The translations under genes were made by a program, and so were the position numbers. Shown piece by piece: positions 12,646 to 23,160 of a stretch of DNA of 64,000 nucleotides. Positions within the stretch are counted from its first letter, which is position 1; the number at the start of each line of letters is the position of its first letter. Source of the DNA: Mauremys mutica (Eukaryota > Chordata > Testudines > Geoemydidae); NCBI RefSeq assembly GCF_020497125.1, contig NC_059072.1, positions 52,734,697 through 52,798,696 of the forward strand, written 5' to 3'. Below the pieces are notes generated by a model that ran no database searches, was not told where the DNA came from, and saw only the letters and a program-made list of their open reading frames with translations.

Positions 12646-13699
12646 ACTCCAGTGAGCATATGGATAATAGATAGACATGGTTACCGACTGACCCTCCCGA
12701 AAAGAAGACAGTGGGGGAGGAAACTGCAAAGGATTGTTTTAATGAACTGCTTTTTCAATTTGCAGGAATGTCTTTTGTTAATAAAAATAAACTCTTAAAT
12801 CTATTAATTAAATAATATATGAATGAAAGAGTTATACAAAATACAAAAATAGTTATACAAATACTACTCAGAGTAGTATTAACAGTAATAATTCTTATTA
12901 CAGGTTCTCTTAAGTAAATGAGTTTTAATATAGTTAATATCCTTGCAAATATGGATGTGTTACTGAAAGTCTAATGAACATGATGTACTTGGCCATGAAA
13001 AATTTTAAGTATTTTTGAAATAGTCTGTTCATTAGGAGATTATCTGTACAAAGAACAGTATAAAATTATAGGCTAATAAAAAAGAATTAAAACGAGATAT
13101 AATATAGTCTAATCCCAGCCTGTTCTCCTTATGGTGTCTCTTACACAGGCTCTGTGAAAATAAAAAACTGACATACCAGCAACACTATAGACCAATGAGA
13201 AACAGTGTGAAACTCATCCTAAGGGACTTGGAATGTTTACTGATTACTTGTTTATACAAAACCTAAATTTAATCTTTTAAGGAGTGTGCAAATTGTATTC
13301 ATGCTTCCGGGTGGTTCAAGACTTTTTATTTTAGTAATGTTCCTTCTCTTCCTTTTTTTTTTGTGGAAATATGAGTAAACTGGTCAGCAATATTCTATTA
13401 TCTCTGAAATTAAAATACAGGAGTAATAACGCCTTCAAACATTTACCTTTTGGGATTTTCTTTCACTGCCTTTGTTTTGGCTGCAGAAATCTCATGGAGC
13501 TTGAAAGTTTAGCCTCCCCCAATGCCTTTACTACAGCTTAATCCTGATAAAGGATAAAAATTGGGGACTGCTCATGAGATTCACCCCATGACTAATTACC
13601 AGGGGGACTCTGACTAGGAAGAAATCACAATTTCCAATATGCCCAAATCTTCTGGGTGTACTCAAAGAGAACAATAAGATCCATACAGTACATGCTGAA
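12646..13699. other. no gene seen
   Basis: AT-rich with no recognisable coding, RNA or repeat feature. Confidence 0.45.
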
Positions 13700-13885
13700 A
13701 GACTCTCAGGTTGACAACATCATGGCAGATGTTTTGTGCTACTCAGAGCTCTTCTTCAGGTCTGCTGAGCTCTGTCTAGCTTGAAATCTCGTCTCTTTCA
13801 CCAACAGAAATTGGTCCAATAAAAGATATTACCTCACCCACCTTGTCTCTATAATATTCTGGCACCAACACAGCTACAAGAATGC
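13700..13885. mobile_element. retroelement terminal fragment, Penelope-like type (tentative)
   Basis: Has the order GTGCTACTCAGAGCTCTTCTT, TTTCACCAACAGAAATTGGT, ATTACCTCACCCACC and CCAACACAGCTACAAGAATG. It parallels the fold-back elements at 42380 and 49731, which also end in AACAYGGCTAC shortly before their 3' boundary. No TSD or second arm was found. Confidence 0.4.
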
Positions 13886-14877
13886 TGCAAACAACATTTT
13901 CCAAATTCACCTGTCTGAAGTTCATCCTTTACTTATTTTTTTTACTTATTTTTTTGTTTAGATTTTTTTGTTTTGAATGACTCAGGTCATGCTTAGCAGA
14001 GCTAATTGAAATATTTTAACAGAATATATTCCCAGTGAAATATGGGGTTTTATAAAAAAAATGTGATGAAAATTAGAATTTTGGTATTTTTTATGATTTT
14101 ATGGGGAAATTAGAAAGGAAATGTTTCAAACTGACATTTAAAAATGTCAGCATTTAAAAATGAAATTGACATTTTTTGTTTAGATCTTTCAAAATTAAAA
14201 TATTTCAGAATTTTGTTTCATACCTTTTGGCGGGGGGGGGGAGGGAGGATATTTTGACTTTTTTTGCTGTTTTAGGATGACATCAAATTTCAGAATTTCA
14301 TGCGGGATGGAAAATCAGTTTTCCAAATAGCTCTAATTCTTAGCTATATTGTATATATTCTGCTGCTTCAGATGAAGTGGTTTGCAAGTCATTTCTGTAG
14401 CTTGACTGCTTTGTTCCTTGTTATTTGATCACATCCCAGGAAAGAATCACTATAACATGTGAAGTGGCACAGATTAGAGGAGTCACACAGGTCATGGATC
14501 CATGACTTTGCTATAACACTCAGTGAGAGAATAATCCCCTTAAGTTCCCACCATATTTAAAGTCTAAAGGTCTTTTCGGTTTAAAATTCATTTCAATTTT
14601 ATTTTTTTAAAAATTAAAAAAAATGTTGAAGGAAGGTTGAAAATGCAGAGAAAATTTCCATTTTCTGTTGAAAGAAATGTTTTGCCAACCCAAAACAATG
14701 GGTAATTTTGGAACTTTTTGGTTTGTCAAAAATTTCAAAAAAAATATTAATAATAATAATTTCAGATTGATTCAAAAGTAAAAACAATTTTTAGAACAGG
14801 CAGTAAACCAACCAAACAACAACAAAATCATTTATTGTCAGAGCTCTACTCAGAACACTGGACTGGCTGTACTGGAG
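13886..14877. other. very AT-rich, low-complexity stretch
   Basis: Runs of AAATTT-type sequence with recurring phrases (GACATTTAAAAATGTCAGC palindrome at 14131-14160, TTTCAAAATT, AAAAATTTCAAAA). It is likely an old, A/T-drifted repeat. No gene. Confidence 0.5.
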
Positions 14878-14885
14878 CAGACTAG

Positions 14886-15412
14886 CAGGGCCGCCCAGAG
14901 GGGGGGGCAAGAGGGGCAATTTGCCCCAGGCCCCGAGCCCCACAGGGGCCCCCTCGAGAGTTTTTCGGGGCCCCTGGAGCGGGGTCCCTCACTTGCTCCG
15001 GGGGGGGGCTGGAAAACTCTTGCGGGGCCGGGCGCAGGAGCTTCTTCACTCCCGGTCTTCGCCGGCGGGGGGTTCTTCCGCTCCGGGGCAGAAGGCCCCC
15101 CCGCTGGCGAATTACCGCCGAAGACGGAGCGGGACCCGCCGCCGGAGTGCAGCTCGGTCTTCAGCGGTAATTCGGCGGCAGGGGGCTCTTCCCTTCCGGG
15201 ACCCGCCGCCGAAGTGCCCCGAAGACTCGCGGCGGGGCCCCCCTCCGCCGAAGACCGGGCTACACTTCGACGGCAGGTCCCGCTTCGGCGGTAATTCGGC
15301 GGCGGGGGGTCTCCGCCGCGGGTCTTCGGGGCACTTCGGCGGCGGGTCCCGGAACGGAAGGCCCTCCCGCCGCCGAAGACCCTGGGCCCCCGGAATCCTC
15401 TGGGCGGCCCTG
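14886..15412. mobile_element. GC-rich hAT-type MITE with perfect 8-bp TSD
   Basis: The left end CAGGGCCGCCCAGAGG and the right end CCTCTGGGCGGCCCTG are perfect 16-bp inverted repeats. The flanking 8 bp, CAGACTAG at 14878-14885 and again at 15413-15420, are identical. An 8-bp TSD with CAG..CTG termini is the hAT signature. The interior is extremely GC-rich and made of inverted GGCGGTAATTCGGCGG-type blocks. The 174-codon frame across it is an artefact of GC richness and runs past the right terminus. Confidence 0.9.
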
Positions 15413-15420
15413 CAGACTAG

Positions 15421-17344
15421 TCAGTCATTTCATTCAGTCTTCTGACCCAATAGTGTCCAGTAGCAGCTGCTTCTGAAGAGGAAACCCTGAAGTAGGCAGC
15501 TATGAGATAACCTGCCCCCAGGGATGGATAAAACAAATCTCCCCATAGGCTCTAAAAATACCAGTTGCAGTTGAGCACAATAAGACTCAGATCCATTTCC
15601 TTTTAATGTCACCTCTGGAGGGGTGGGACATTTACAGGACCCTCTGGCAGTAACTGAGATACTTTGCTCCTGATCTCAGGTCCTCACCTCCCCAGGGACA
15701 GAGCTGATCTGAGGCCTTTGAGATATTGCCTGCTGAGGCTAATTCTTTAAATCTAGAGTCTTCTTTCAGTGAGGGCTGTAGTAGAAGCAGTTCTTTCCCT
15801 TCTCATAAGTCTGCAGCTGGAAGGCAGGAGGTCTCATGGCCTCATCACAGATGGTTGTAGTTCATTTTTTAGTGTTTAATTATCAGCCACAATTATACAG
15901 TCATGGGCATGCTGGAAGATAGATTGGCTGAAGATGCTGAAATTCTGAGAAACCCCTGAAATGAGCTTGAAATGCTACAAATCATTTCTGTATTCAAACT
16001 TTTTCTTTTTCTTGTTTTCCCCAGCGACAGGTATTTATTCTACCCTTCTGACAGTCTTTTAGGTAATAAGGTTGCAAGCTACTGATGGGAACTTGCCTAT
16101 TACAGGCATCCATGTATGATAAAAATTGTGTATTATAGTATAATAAATTGCTTAAAGGAATGACAACTTAATTACCTAGACTGAGCAATGGGCTGCATTC
16201 AAAATACCCGCTACCTGGGGATAATGATGCAGTTAACTTGATCCGCACATTATCTGAAAAACTGCAGGTGGAGTGTTTGGCATCCAAATTAATCACCTAA
16301 AAATAACTGCCTGAAATGCAAACAAATATTGTTGTGCCATTAGAATTCAGCAACATGATTACCGAGAAACATAGATATGCAAGAAGAAGATACCATATTA
16401 GAGCAGGAAGATGATAAAAGATTTCCTGATATGGAATTTGTAGATTTATCATTTTATCTAGGTTCTTATATGGTGTTGATCAGCATGGTATCAGAGCCCC
16501 TTGGAAAAATCTTCCCACACAGAGTCACGAACCTGCTCACAGACAATGGATCAGCACAAAAGTGACACACTACGGCATATGCAGTATCCAGCAGGCAAAC
16601 ACTTATGCACACATCTGCAATATGACAATAGAAAGATATTGTTGTAGGGAAAAGAAAGGGACAAAGAGAGTAACCAGCTATTCCCCTCACTTTTAGTGAT
16701 GGATGAGACTCAAAAGGATCAGATGAGAATCTAAAAGTTCAAACACCTATTCAGACTTCTTGGAGTTGCAAAACTGAGCTATCAATATCATAGGAACTTC
16801 CTTTGTCACTGTATTTTGACACTTTTTCTTCTGCTGCCAGACAGAACTGAGAAGTGCAGTGACAGATAAGATTGAAAAAAGAAAATTATCCAAACCTTGA
16901 GAACCCTGGTTCAAGGGCTTGTGTTCAGATTTGGATTACAGCTTGATTTGATATTGCTTGTTGGGAGCCACTGATTTTATGGTAGTGTGTATGTGTGTCT
17001 GTGTTACAGGCTCCTAGAGTGTTTTAAGTAAAAAATAAATAAATGAATATGCACATCAAAACGGTGCTGCAAGCACAGGAATGTAATCAGTGATTCATTG
17101 ATAATTTAACATCCTCACTTGTCCCTCTCACCACCAAGTCCTCCAGTTTTTCAGTAGCAGGACTTCTGGGAATTATGCCAAATTGTGGTCAGATAACTGG
17201 TGCATCAGTGAGGATATGTCAGGATCAATACATAATATGTGCTCGCTACTAATTTAAGGAACTATGACCCTATGAAACTAATTATAATACAAAATGTACA
17301 AAAACTTGCCTGTACTAGAGGTAATTGGAAAATATTAAGAACAT
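15421..17344. other. no gene seen
   Basis: Mixed-composition unique-looking DNA; reading frames are short and without domains. Confidence 0.45.
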
Positions 17345-17995
17345 TGAGTCTAAGGCCATAAGGCACTACCAGATCATCTAGTCTGACCTCCTCTACATTA
17401 TAGGCCACCATTACCATCCAGCACCAACACACTAAATCCAGCAACCAAAATGAGACCAAAGTATTACAACCCACAGAAGATTAGACTATTGTGTGCTCTA
17501 GGCAGAGAATAAGTGGGCCAAGGCACACCATTGCCCGAGGCCCCTAAAATGGCACAGCAATGATTAAAAATACCCAGATAATCCTGGCAAGTGACCCTCT
17601 CCCACATGCTGCAGAAGAAGCCAACCCCGTGCCCCCCCAAACCCTAAGGTCTCTGCCAATCTGACCTAGGGGAAAATTCCTGACCTCGCCTATGGTGATC
17701 AGTTAGACCCTGAGCATGTAAGCAAGAGCCAGCCAGCCAAGCACCTGAGATAACAAATGCTTGGTGTCACCACAGAGCCCTGGTGCTTCCTGCCCAATGT
17801 CCAGTCTCCTGCCATGGACATCCATGATGTTTCAGATGATGGAGACAAGAAGAAAAACAAACCATAAACTCAACCCTGAACAAGCAAACCAATCACAGAA
17901 TACATGCTGGGGAATGGGAGTGGGAGGGTGGGAGAGAGGGGAAGGATGCCTTCCTGACTCTTGCTGGTAGACAGCTGAAACATGACCTTTTAGGA
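17345..17995 (-). mobile_element. CR1-type LINE 3' end, minus strand
   Basis: Starts with GAGTCTAAGGCCATAAGGCA, then AGATCATCTAGTCTGACCTC, the canonical sauropsid CR1 3' region read from its end. The similarity continues through GACCTAGGGGAAAATTCCTG and ATCAGTTAGACCCTGAGCAT, and the final part TGCTGGGGAATGGGAGTGGG to AGCTGAAACATGACC fits the same tail. It is 5' truncated and non-coding. Confidence 0.7.
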
Positions 17996-19535
17996 ACATA
18001 ATGTTATTAAAAACAAAAGTAAATAATCACGGTCTGAAATGGTCACAATATACGTGTTTTAATGCTTACATTGTAATTAAGAGTTAACCTTTAACCTGTT
18101 ACATACTAATATAGATAAAAAGAAAGTAGTTTTGCCTGTTAGTCTAATTAGAGGTATTTCTTTTTTATATATTTCAGTAGACAGGATTATGGACTTCAAA
18201 AGACAACTATTTTTTTAAGGCAAAAGCCAAGTAGTGAGGTTATTTAATAATTGTTAGTTAATTGTTCAAGATGATTTTACTGCAACTATCATGTAACAGA
18301 AAAAAAAAATCCAAGGGGCTGATTTTACTGTTGGCTAAAAACTGACAGGTTCATTTATATTCATGCGGCAGTTCAGAGAAGGCAACAGTAGTGTGTGTAA
18401 AGTGGTAGTCATCATTTATCTAAGCTAGGAACAGTTTTGTATTGACCTTGCTTACTTCCCAAGCTATGACTGAATGATTTCTAACTGGCTCTATCTTCAG
18501 GATATGTGCTAGCCGGTGAAATCATGTAACATGGGAGGAATAATAAAAGAGAATAATATGACAGCAGAACTTTAAAGCCTGAGTCCGCAGCATGGCATCA
18601 CACTACGAAATTGCAGATTTCACAGGATTCTTAGCTAGAAATTGTGTGTGCTTTCTCGCCCTCCCCCCCCCATGAGAAACCACTGTCAGTTTCTTACACT
18701 TAATTCATTTGAGAGAACAGCATGTTGTAGCTATTCCAATTTTAAGGGAAATTTTCATTTCCATAGTACTCAACAACACTAGCATTGCTGCACCCAAAGT
18801 ATTAAATAATGTGCCTGCATTAATGTAATAGCTCTCTAATACTCACTTTGGTTAGTATGACTCACCTCTCTTTTGCTGATCTACACTGTCTGACAATATT
18901 GTTACCAGAAATTTTATTTCTAATAATTCAGAACTGACATCCAATTTAGCTGTGTCCCCTCCCTATGTGATGGCTGAGCTTGCTCCTTATATGAAGGTAG
19001 CCATATCTGCAAAAATAAAAAACACTGTTTTGGCAATGTCTTTTCTGGTTGTGAAATGCTCATGGCTTCCAGAGTTTTCTTTTATCTTTTGCATCTGGGT
19101 TAGAAAAGCTCTTCTTGAAGCAAAAGCACAGATCGAAGAAAGGCTGAGTTCTGCCTCTTGCCCCTGCACTCTTTTTACCCTCACTTCCCTCCAGTCTATT
19201 GTTTTGAATGACCAGAGATAGCAGGGAAGCAAGGAAAGATGGATGACTGGGTACCCAGCCTTTTCCTCTTCCATCCCCCACACCAGGGTTGGGCACTGAC
19301 TACGTTCTGGCATCAGTTCCTATTACAAATGTTGTCATCTGACTATTTATGGCAAACTTTGGCCTTAGAAAATGGTTGACAGAAAACATGTTCACTACAC
19401 GTAGGGAGTAGAATAGGAGTGCACAGAACACTAGAAACTAGGATAGCAATGCATCTTGAACAAATATTTTGTAATTGCAAAAAAAAATAATTGCTTAACT
19501 GGAAACCCAGGACATTTCAGCATCATAAAATAAGT
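17996..19535. other. no gene seen
   Basis: AT-rich. Includes a short poly-C run near 18663 and an A-run at 18299. No coding or RNA feature recognised. Confidence 0.45.
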
Positions 19536-19800
19536 TCATAGTAATAGATCTGAAGGACAGAAAGGACCATTATGATCATTCAGTGATTAACCTTGTGCAT
19601 AATGCAGGGCATAGAACCTCGATCAACAATTTTTACGTCAAGCATGTAATTTCTACTTGAGCAATAGCATATCTTTTACAAAGACACTGAGTTTTGATTT
19701 AAAGACTTCAAGCGATGGAGATGCTGATGCCTGCAGGACAGGAGTCCTAAGGACTCTGCTAAATTTGTCCCAGTGGGAAGTCACACATTTCACATTGGGT
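19536..19800 (-). mobile_element. CR1 LINE 3' end, minus strand
   Basis: Contains TTCATAGTAATAGATCTGAA then GACAGAAAGGACCATTATGATCATT, a diverged CR1 3' terminus, followed by AGGGCATAGAACCTC and GATTTAAAGACTTCAAGCGA (the CR1 'tttaaagacttcaagt' phrase). It is 5' truncated at about 19800. Confidence 0.7.
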
Positions 19801-19948
19801 ACCAGCAGTTGAACTTTTACCCCTTTTTAGTCTTAGGATTAATCTGGTAACATTTACTATGAATGAAAGTGAAACACTGATAACATTACACACTAGACAG
19901 CATGGGCATATAGGGTCACCAATCATATAAACTTCCACTGTAACTCAA

Positions 19949-20284
19949 GGTACGTCTACACTTACAGCAGCGTGCAGAGTACAGAGGGGTCTAAATAGCA
20001 CTGTTGAAGGTACGGCACATCTTGGGTGAATAGAGAGGAGTGCCCTACTTGCCTAAACACTAGACATATCCCTTTATGTCTCTCTGCACACCCAAGCAGT
20101 GCCTCCCACATCCACACCGCTTCCCCATTGCCAGAGCCTTTCCCTGACACATCCCCCACCACCAGAGCCTTTCACTGCTTTTTTTTGTAGCTACACTCCA
20201 GTTACAAGTGTGTATGTGGCTGCCTTTCACTGTGATGTGTAGTTACACGTACCCCGCATGCCACCATTAGCGTGGACAAGGCCA
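19949..20284. mobile_element. MITE with GGTACGTCTACAC end (tentative)
   Basis: The left end GGTACGTCTACACTTACAGC is the terminus shared by a large family of reptile MITEs. Candidate right ends are TGTAGTTACACGTACCCC at 20238-20254 and GCGTGGACAAGGCC at 20271-20284. The exact right border is uncertain. Confidence 0.45.
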
Positions 20285-20804
20285 CTGTGCACCTCAGTCT
20301 CATTATGCCAGTACTTGTCTTCTCCTGAGACAAGTCCACTGATTGTACTGGCTTTACTAAGCTATTTCACAGTTTCAAGTGGGCCTGGAGACAGTGCCAT
20401 AATAAGATAACATGACATGATTATGAAATCAGGTTTTCATGTGTGAAAGCTAAAAGCATGCACTCAGTTGCTTCCTAATATACATTATATTACTGGAACT
20501 GATATAACTTATTGAAATCTGTTGGCTTGAGCTACAAATATATTTACATTTGAACTTCTCCATGATGCAGAGGCAATTACACATGCTTCTAGCATAAAAT
20601 ATTTTCAACTAATCCACTCAAAGACTTTCCATGCATTTACATATATTACACTGGTCTACAATTTTTGAGAAGTCGTCTGCTTCAGAGATAAAATGTGCTA
20701 TTTATTATGTATTTTGATGTGCTGAATTCAAATATGACAATTAAAACAACTGATTGGCTACTGTTTCTAAGATATTTAAGTGTTTACATTTTATGTCTAT
20801 GTAT
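20285..20804. other. no gene seen
   Basis: AT-rich spacer between the MITE and the element at 20817. It may already include 3' flanking sequence of the transposase-like gene element, whose border is unknown. Confidence 0.4.
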
Positions 20805-20816
20805 ATTGTGTAGATA

Positions 20817-20955
20817 CAGCAAAGAATCCTGTGGCACCTTATAGACTAACAGAAGTTTTGCAGCATGAGCTTTCGTGGGTGAATACCCACTTCTTCGGAT
20901 GCAAGCAGACTAACACGGCAACCAGACTAACACGGCTACCCCTCTGATACTAGAC
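20817..20955. mobile_element. Penelope-like short element, single arm, 12-bp TSD
   Basis: Starts CAGCAAAGAATCCTGTGGCA, carries GCATGAGCTTTCGTGGGTG and ACTTCTTCGGATGC, and ends with ACGGCTACCCCTCTGATAC. It is flanked by a perfect 12-bp direct repeat ATTGTGTAGATA (20805-20816 and 20956-20967). It is the same family as 49731-49939 but lacks the inverted second arm; the phrase CAGACTAACACGGC is duplicated near its end. The family name rests on recalled sauropsid repeats; the TSD is seen directly. Confidence 0.8.
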
Positions 20956-21096
20956 ATTGTGTAGATAGTAGAGTTTTAATCATAAATTGTAAACCTAGGT
21001 CTTTTCATGTGTTTATGGTTGCTTTATATGATAATATTTCACCTGTCCTGTTTATGTAACACTTTAAAAATCAGCAAAAGGGTTATATAAATAAAA

Positions 21097-21102
21097 TTTA
21101 TT
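21097..21102 (-). promoter_or_regulatory. polyadenylation signal AATAAA of the transposase-like gene
   Basis: The plus strand reads TTTATT here, giving AATAAA on the minus strand about 42 nt downstream of the stop codon at 21145. The placement fits the 3' end of the minus-strand transcript of the gene at 21145-22838. Confidence 0.5.
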
Positions 21103-21144
21103 ATGAAACAAAAGGCAAAAAACTATTATGTACATAGTTTAGTC

Positions 21145-22191
21145 CTATTCAGTGTCTACTCGGCACTTCTTGGCTTGTCTCTTGTATTCATTAAATGGAG
21201 CATCTCTTGTCACTGTCCAGCAATAGTCTGCAAGCATTGATGGGCTCCATTTGCCCTGATAGCGTTTCTCCATTGTTGCAATGTCCTGGTGAAATCGCTC
21301 GCCGTGCTCGTCGCTCACTGCTCTGCAGTTCGGTGGAAAAAAATCTAGATGAGAGTGCAAAAAATCTATCTTTAGTGACATGTTGCAACCAAGGCTTTTG
21401 GATGCCTTGAGGAGGTTTTCCACCAACAACCTGTAGTTGTCTGCCTTGTTGTTTCCGAGAAAATGTATTGCCACTAACTGGAAGGCTTTCCATGTCGTCT
21501 TTTCCTTGCCACGCAGTGCATGGTCAAATGCATCATCTCGAAGAAGTTCACGAATCTGAGGACCAACAAAGACACCTTCCTTTATCTTAGCTTCACTTAA
21601 CCTTGGAAAATTTCCACGGAGGTACTTGAAAGCTGCTTGTGTTTTGTCAATGGCCTTGACAAAGTTCTTCATCAGACCCAGCTTGATGTGTAAGGGTGGT
21701 AACAAAATCTTCCTTGATTCAACAAGTGCTGGATGCTGACCACTTTTCCTCCCAGGCTTCAATGACTGTCGGAGTGGCCAATCTTTCTTGATGTAGTGGG
21801 AATCTCTTGCACGACTATCCCATTCGCAGAGAAAACAGCAGAACTTTGTGTATCCAGTCTGCAGACCAAGCAAGAGAGCAACAACCTTCAAATCGCCACA
21901 AAGCTGCCACTGATGTTGGTCATAGTTTATGAACCTCAAAAGTTGTTTCATGTTGTCATAGGTTTCCTTCATATGGACTGCATGACCAACCGGAGTTGAT
22001 GGCAAAACATTGCCATTATGCAGTAAAACAGCTTTAAGACTCGTCTTCGATGAATCAATGAACAGTCTCCACTCATCTGGATCGTGAACGATGTTGAGGG
22101 CTGCCATCACACCATCGATGTTGTTGCAGGCTACAAGATCACCTTCCATGAAGAAGAATGGGACAAGATCCTTTTGCCGGTCACGGAACAT
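21145..22191 (-). CDS. C-terminal fragment, probable DDE-type transposase domain
   Basis: A 348-residue frame forming the second part of the broken gene at 21145-22838. The ATG at 22191 is the first in this frame after the frameshift and is probably not the native start. What is seen: a hydrophobic strand ending in an acidic residue, WRLFIDSS with D46; a second one, QLCGDLKV with D100, followed by a CCFLCEWD motif (C118-C122) resembling a Zn-binding insert; PPLHIKLGL near 165-173; and SDEHGERFHQDI with D294, E295 and E298. A first Asp, a second Asp followed by CxxC, and a late Glu in a His-rich helix is the layout of RNase H-fold transposases of the CACTA/CMC and Plavaka kind. That assignment is inference. 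The C-terminus is basic (KRQAKKCR). Closely similar uncharacterised proteins are known, as I recall, in arthropods, cnidarians and fish. Confidence 0.75.
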   Translation of the reverse strand: MFRDRQKDLVPFFFMEGDLVACNNIDGVMAALNIVHDPDEWRLFIDSSKTSLKAVLLHNGNVLPSTPVGHAVHMKETYDNMKQLLRFINYDQHQWQLCGDLKVVALLLGLQTGYTKFCCFLCEWDSRARDSHYIKKDWPLRQSLKPGRKSGQHPALVESRKILLPPLHIKLGLMKNFVKAIDKTQAAFKYLRGNFPRLSEAKIKEGVFVGPQIRELLRDDAFDHALRGKEKTTWKAFQLVAIHFLGNNKADNYRLLVENLLKASKSLGCNMSLKIDFLHSHLDFFPPNCRAVSDEHGERFHQDIATMEKRYQGKWSPSMLADYCWTVTRDAPFNEYKRQAKKCRVDTE

Positions 22192-22220
22192 GGAAACCTA
22201 ACATCACCTGCCAGGAGATT

Positions 22221-22838
22221 CTACTGCTGTAGTCTGGAGCCCAACAGCTCTGCTTTACTCTTGGGTAGTTCCAAATCCCTGACAAGGTCATTCAGTTCAC
22301 CTTGTGTTATGAGGTGTGGTTCAGAGGAGGAGGATGAAAGAAAATGTGGGTCCTGTGACATTGATGGTTCAGGACCAGAAGTTTCATCCTCTTCCTCTTC
22401 CTCGTCTGACTCAAGTGAGAATGATTCTGGTGCATCAGGAACCGGCAGTCCTTCTCCGTGGGGTACTGGGCGTACAGCTGATGGAATGTTTGGATAATGC
22501 ACAGTCCACTTTTTCTTCTTTGACACACCTTTCCCAACTGGAGGCACTATGCAGAAGTAACAATTGCTGGGATGATCTGTTGGCTCTCTCCAAATCATTG
22601 GCACTGCAAAAGGCATAGATTTCCTTTTCCTGTTCAACCACTGGCGAAGATTTGTTGCACAAGTGTTGCAGCATATGTGTGGGGCCCACCTCTTGTCCTG
22701 ATCTCCAATTTTGCAGCCAAAATAAAGGTGATAGGCTTTCTTAACCATAGTGGTTATACTGCACTTTTGTGATGCAAAAGTCACTTCACCACAAACATAG
22801 CAGAAGTTATCTGCACTGTTCACACAAGTACGAGGCAT
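22221..22838 (-). CDS. N-terminal fragment, Cys-cluster and acidic linker
   Basis: A 205-residue frame forming the first part of the broken gene. The start at 22838 (MPRTC...) is supported by the conserved-looking Cys cluster that follows at once. Residues 13-60 hold C13-x2-C16 and, later, HICCNTC (C56, C57, C60), which reads as a treble-clef or ZAD-like zinc-binding module. A third NCYFC pair follows near residues 92-96, then a KKKKW basic patch, and then an acidic and Ser-rich linker (DEEEEEDE, SSSSSE) near 145-175. The frame ends at a TAG (22221-22223) in the phrase LGSRLQQ. This looks like a premature stop, because similarity to the next frame continues past it. Confidence 0.75.
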   Translation of the reverse strand: MPRTCVNSADNFCYVCGEVTFASQKCSITTMVKKAYHLYFGCKIGDQDKRWAPHICCNTCATNLRQWLNRKRKSMPFAVPMIWREPTDHPSNCYFCIVPPVGKGVSKKKKWTVHYPNIPSAVRPVPHGEGLPVPDAPESFSLESDEEEEEDETSGPEPSMSQDPHFLSSSSSEPHLITQGELNDLVRDLELPKSKAELLGSRLQQ

Positions 22839-23160
22839 CTCTGCTCACTTTGGCTAAACAGAAATGTGTCCCTTTGCAAAATCAAACACTGACAAATAAG
22901 AGGGCACGACACTGTATGATTTCTAGAGCTGATATAGGGCAATTTGTTCAGCAGAGTGATGTAAGCTTCATTATGATTGCATCATTCATGACTTCTAGGA
23001 ATAACATGATGCAATTCATATCATGTATGACGCAATACCAGCTTCAGATTGCATCATTCATTGTTTTGCCTAAAAAGCAAGTACTGTCCAAACCCAGTCA
23101 TAGATTTATTCATAGATCCAGTCAAAGATGTATTTTAGTCATTTCTGGTTTAAATTGAGA
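22839..23160 (-). other. 5' flank of the transposase-like gene
   Basis: AT-rich leader region. The motif GATTGCATCATTCAT occurs twice (near 22975 and 23047) with inverted relatives ATGATGCAATTCATA (23008) and ATGTATGACGCAATACC. Such subterminal repeats often bind transposases. This is inference; no promoter element was recognised. Confidence 0.4.

Larger units (their letters stand above)
21145..22838 (-). pseudogene. broken gene of an uncharacterised transposase-like family
   Basis: The two frames above read as one protein of about 560 residues interrupted by two lesions. There is an in-frame TAG at 22221-22223, and then a frame change of one base between 22220 and 22191, where the second frame takes over. 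Both halves otherwise lack stops and keep biased, sensible codon use, so the copy looks young. Suggested architecture: N-terminal Cys-rich DNA-binding module, acidic/Ser-rich linker, and a C-terminal RNase H-like domain with Asp, Asp and Glu candidates. The gene has no introns and a close AATAAA (21097-21102), as expected of a mobile element. Terminal repeats were not identified. The element probably spans roughly from just after 20967 to beyond 23000, where the 5' flank has several ATGATGCAAT-type direct and inverted motifs. A domesticated host gene is possible but unlikely, given the lesions. Confidence 0.7.

Noticed and set aside
14921..15445. 174-codon plus-strand open frame
   Set aside because: Lies in a GC-rich MITE where stops are rare, and crosses the element's right terminus and TSD into unrelated DNA.
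21145..22838. Intact host (domesticated) gene
   Set aside because: An in-frame stop and a frameshift separate the two halves. There are no introns and no splice signals that would skip the lesions. A mobile-element origin is more economical.
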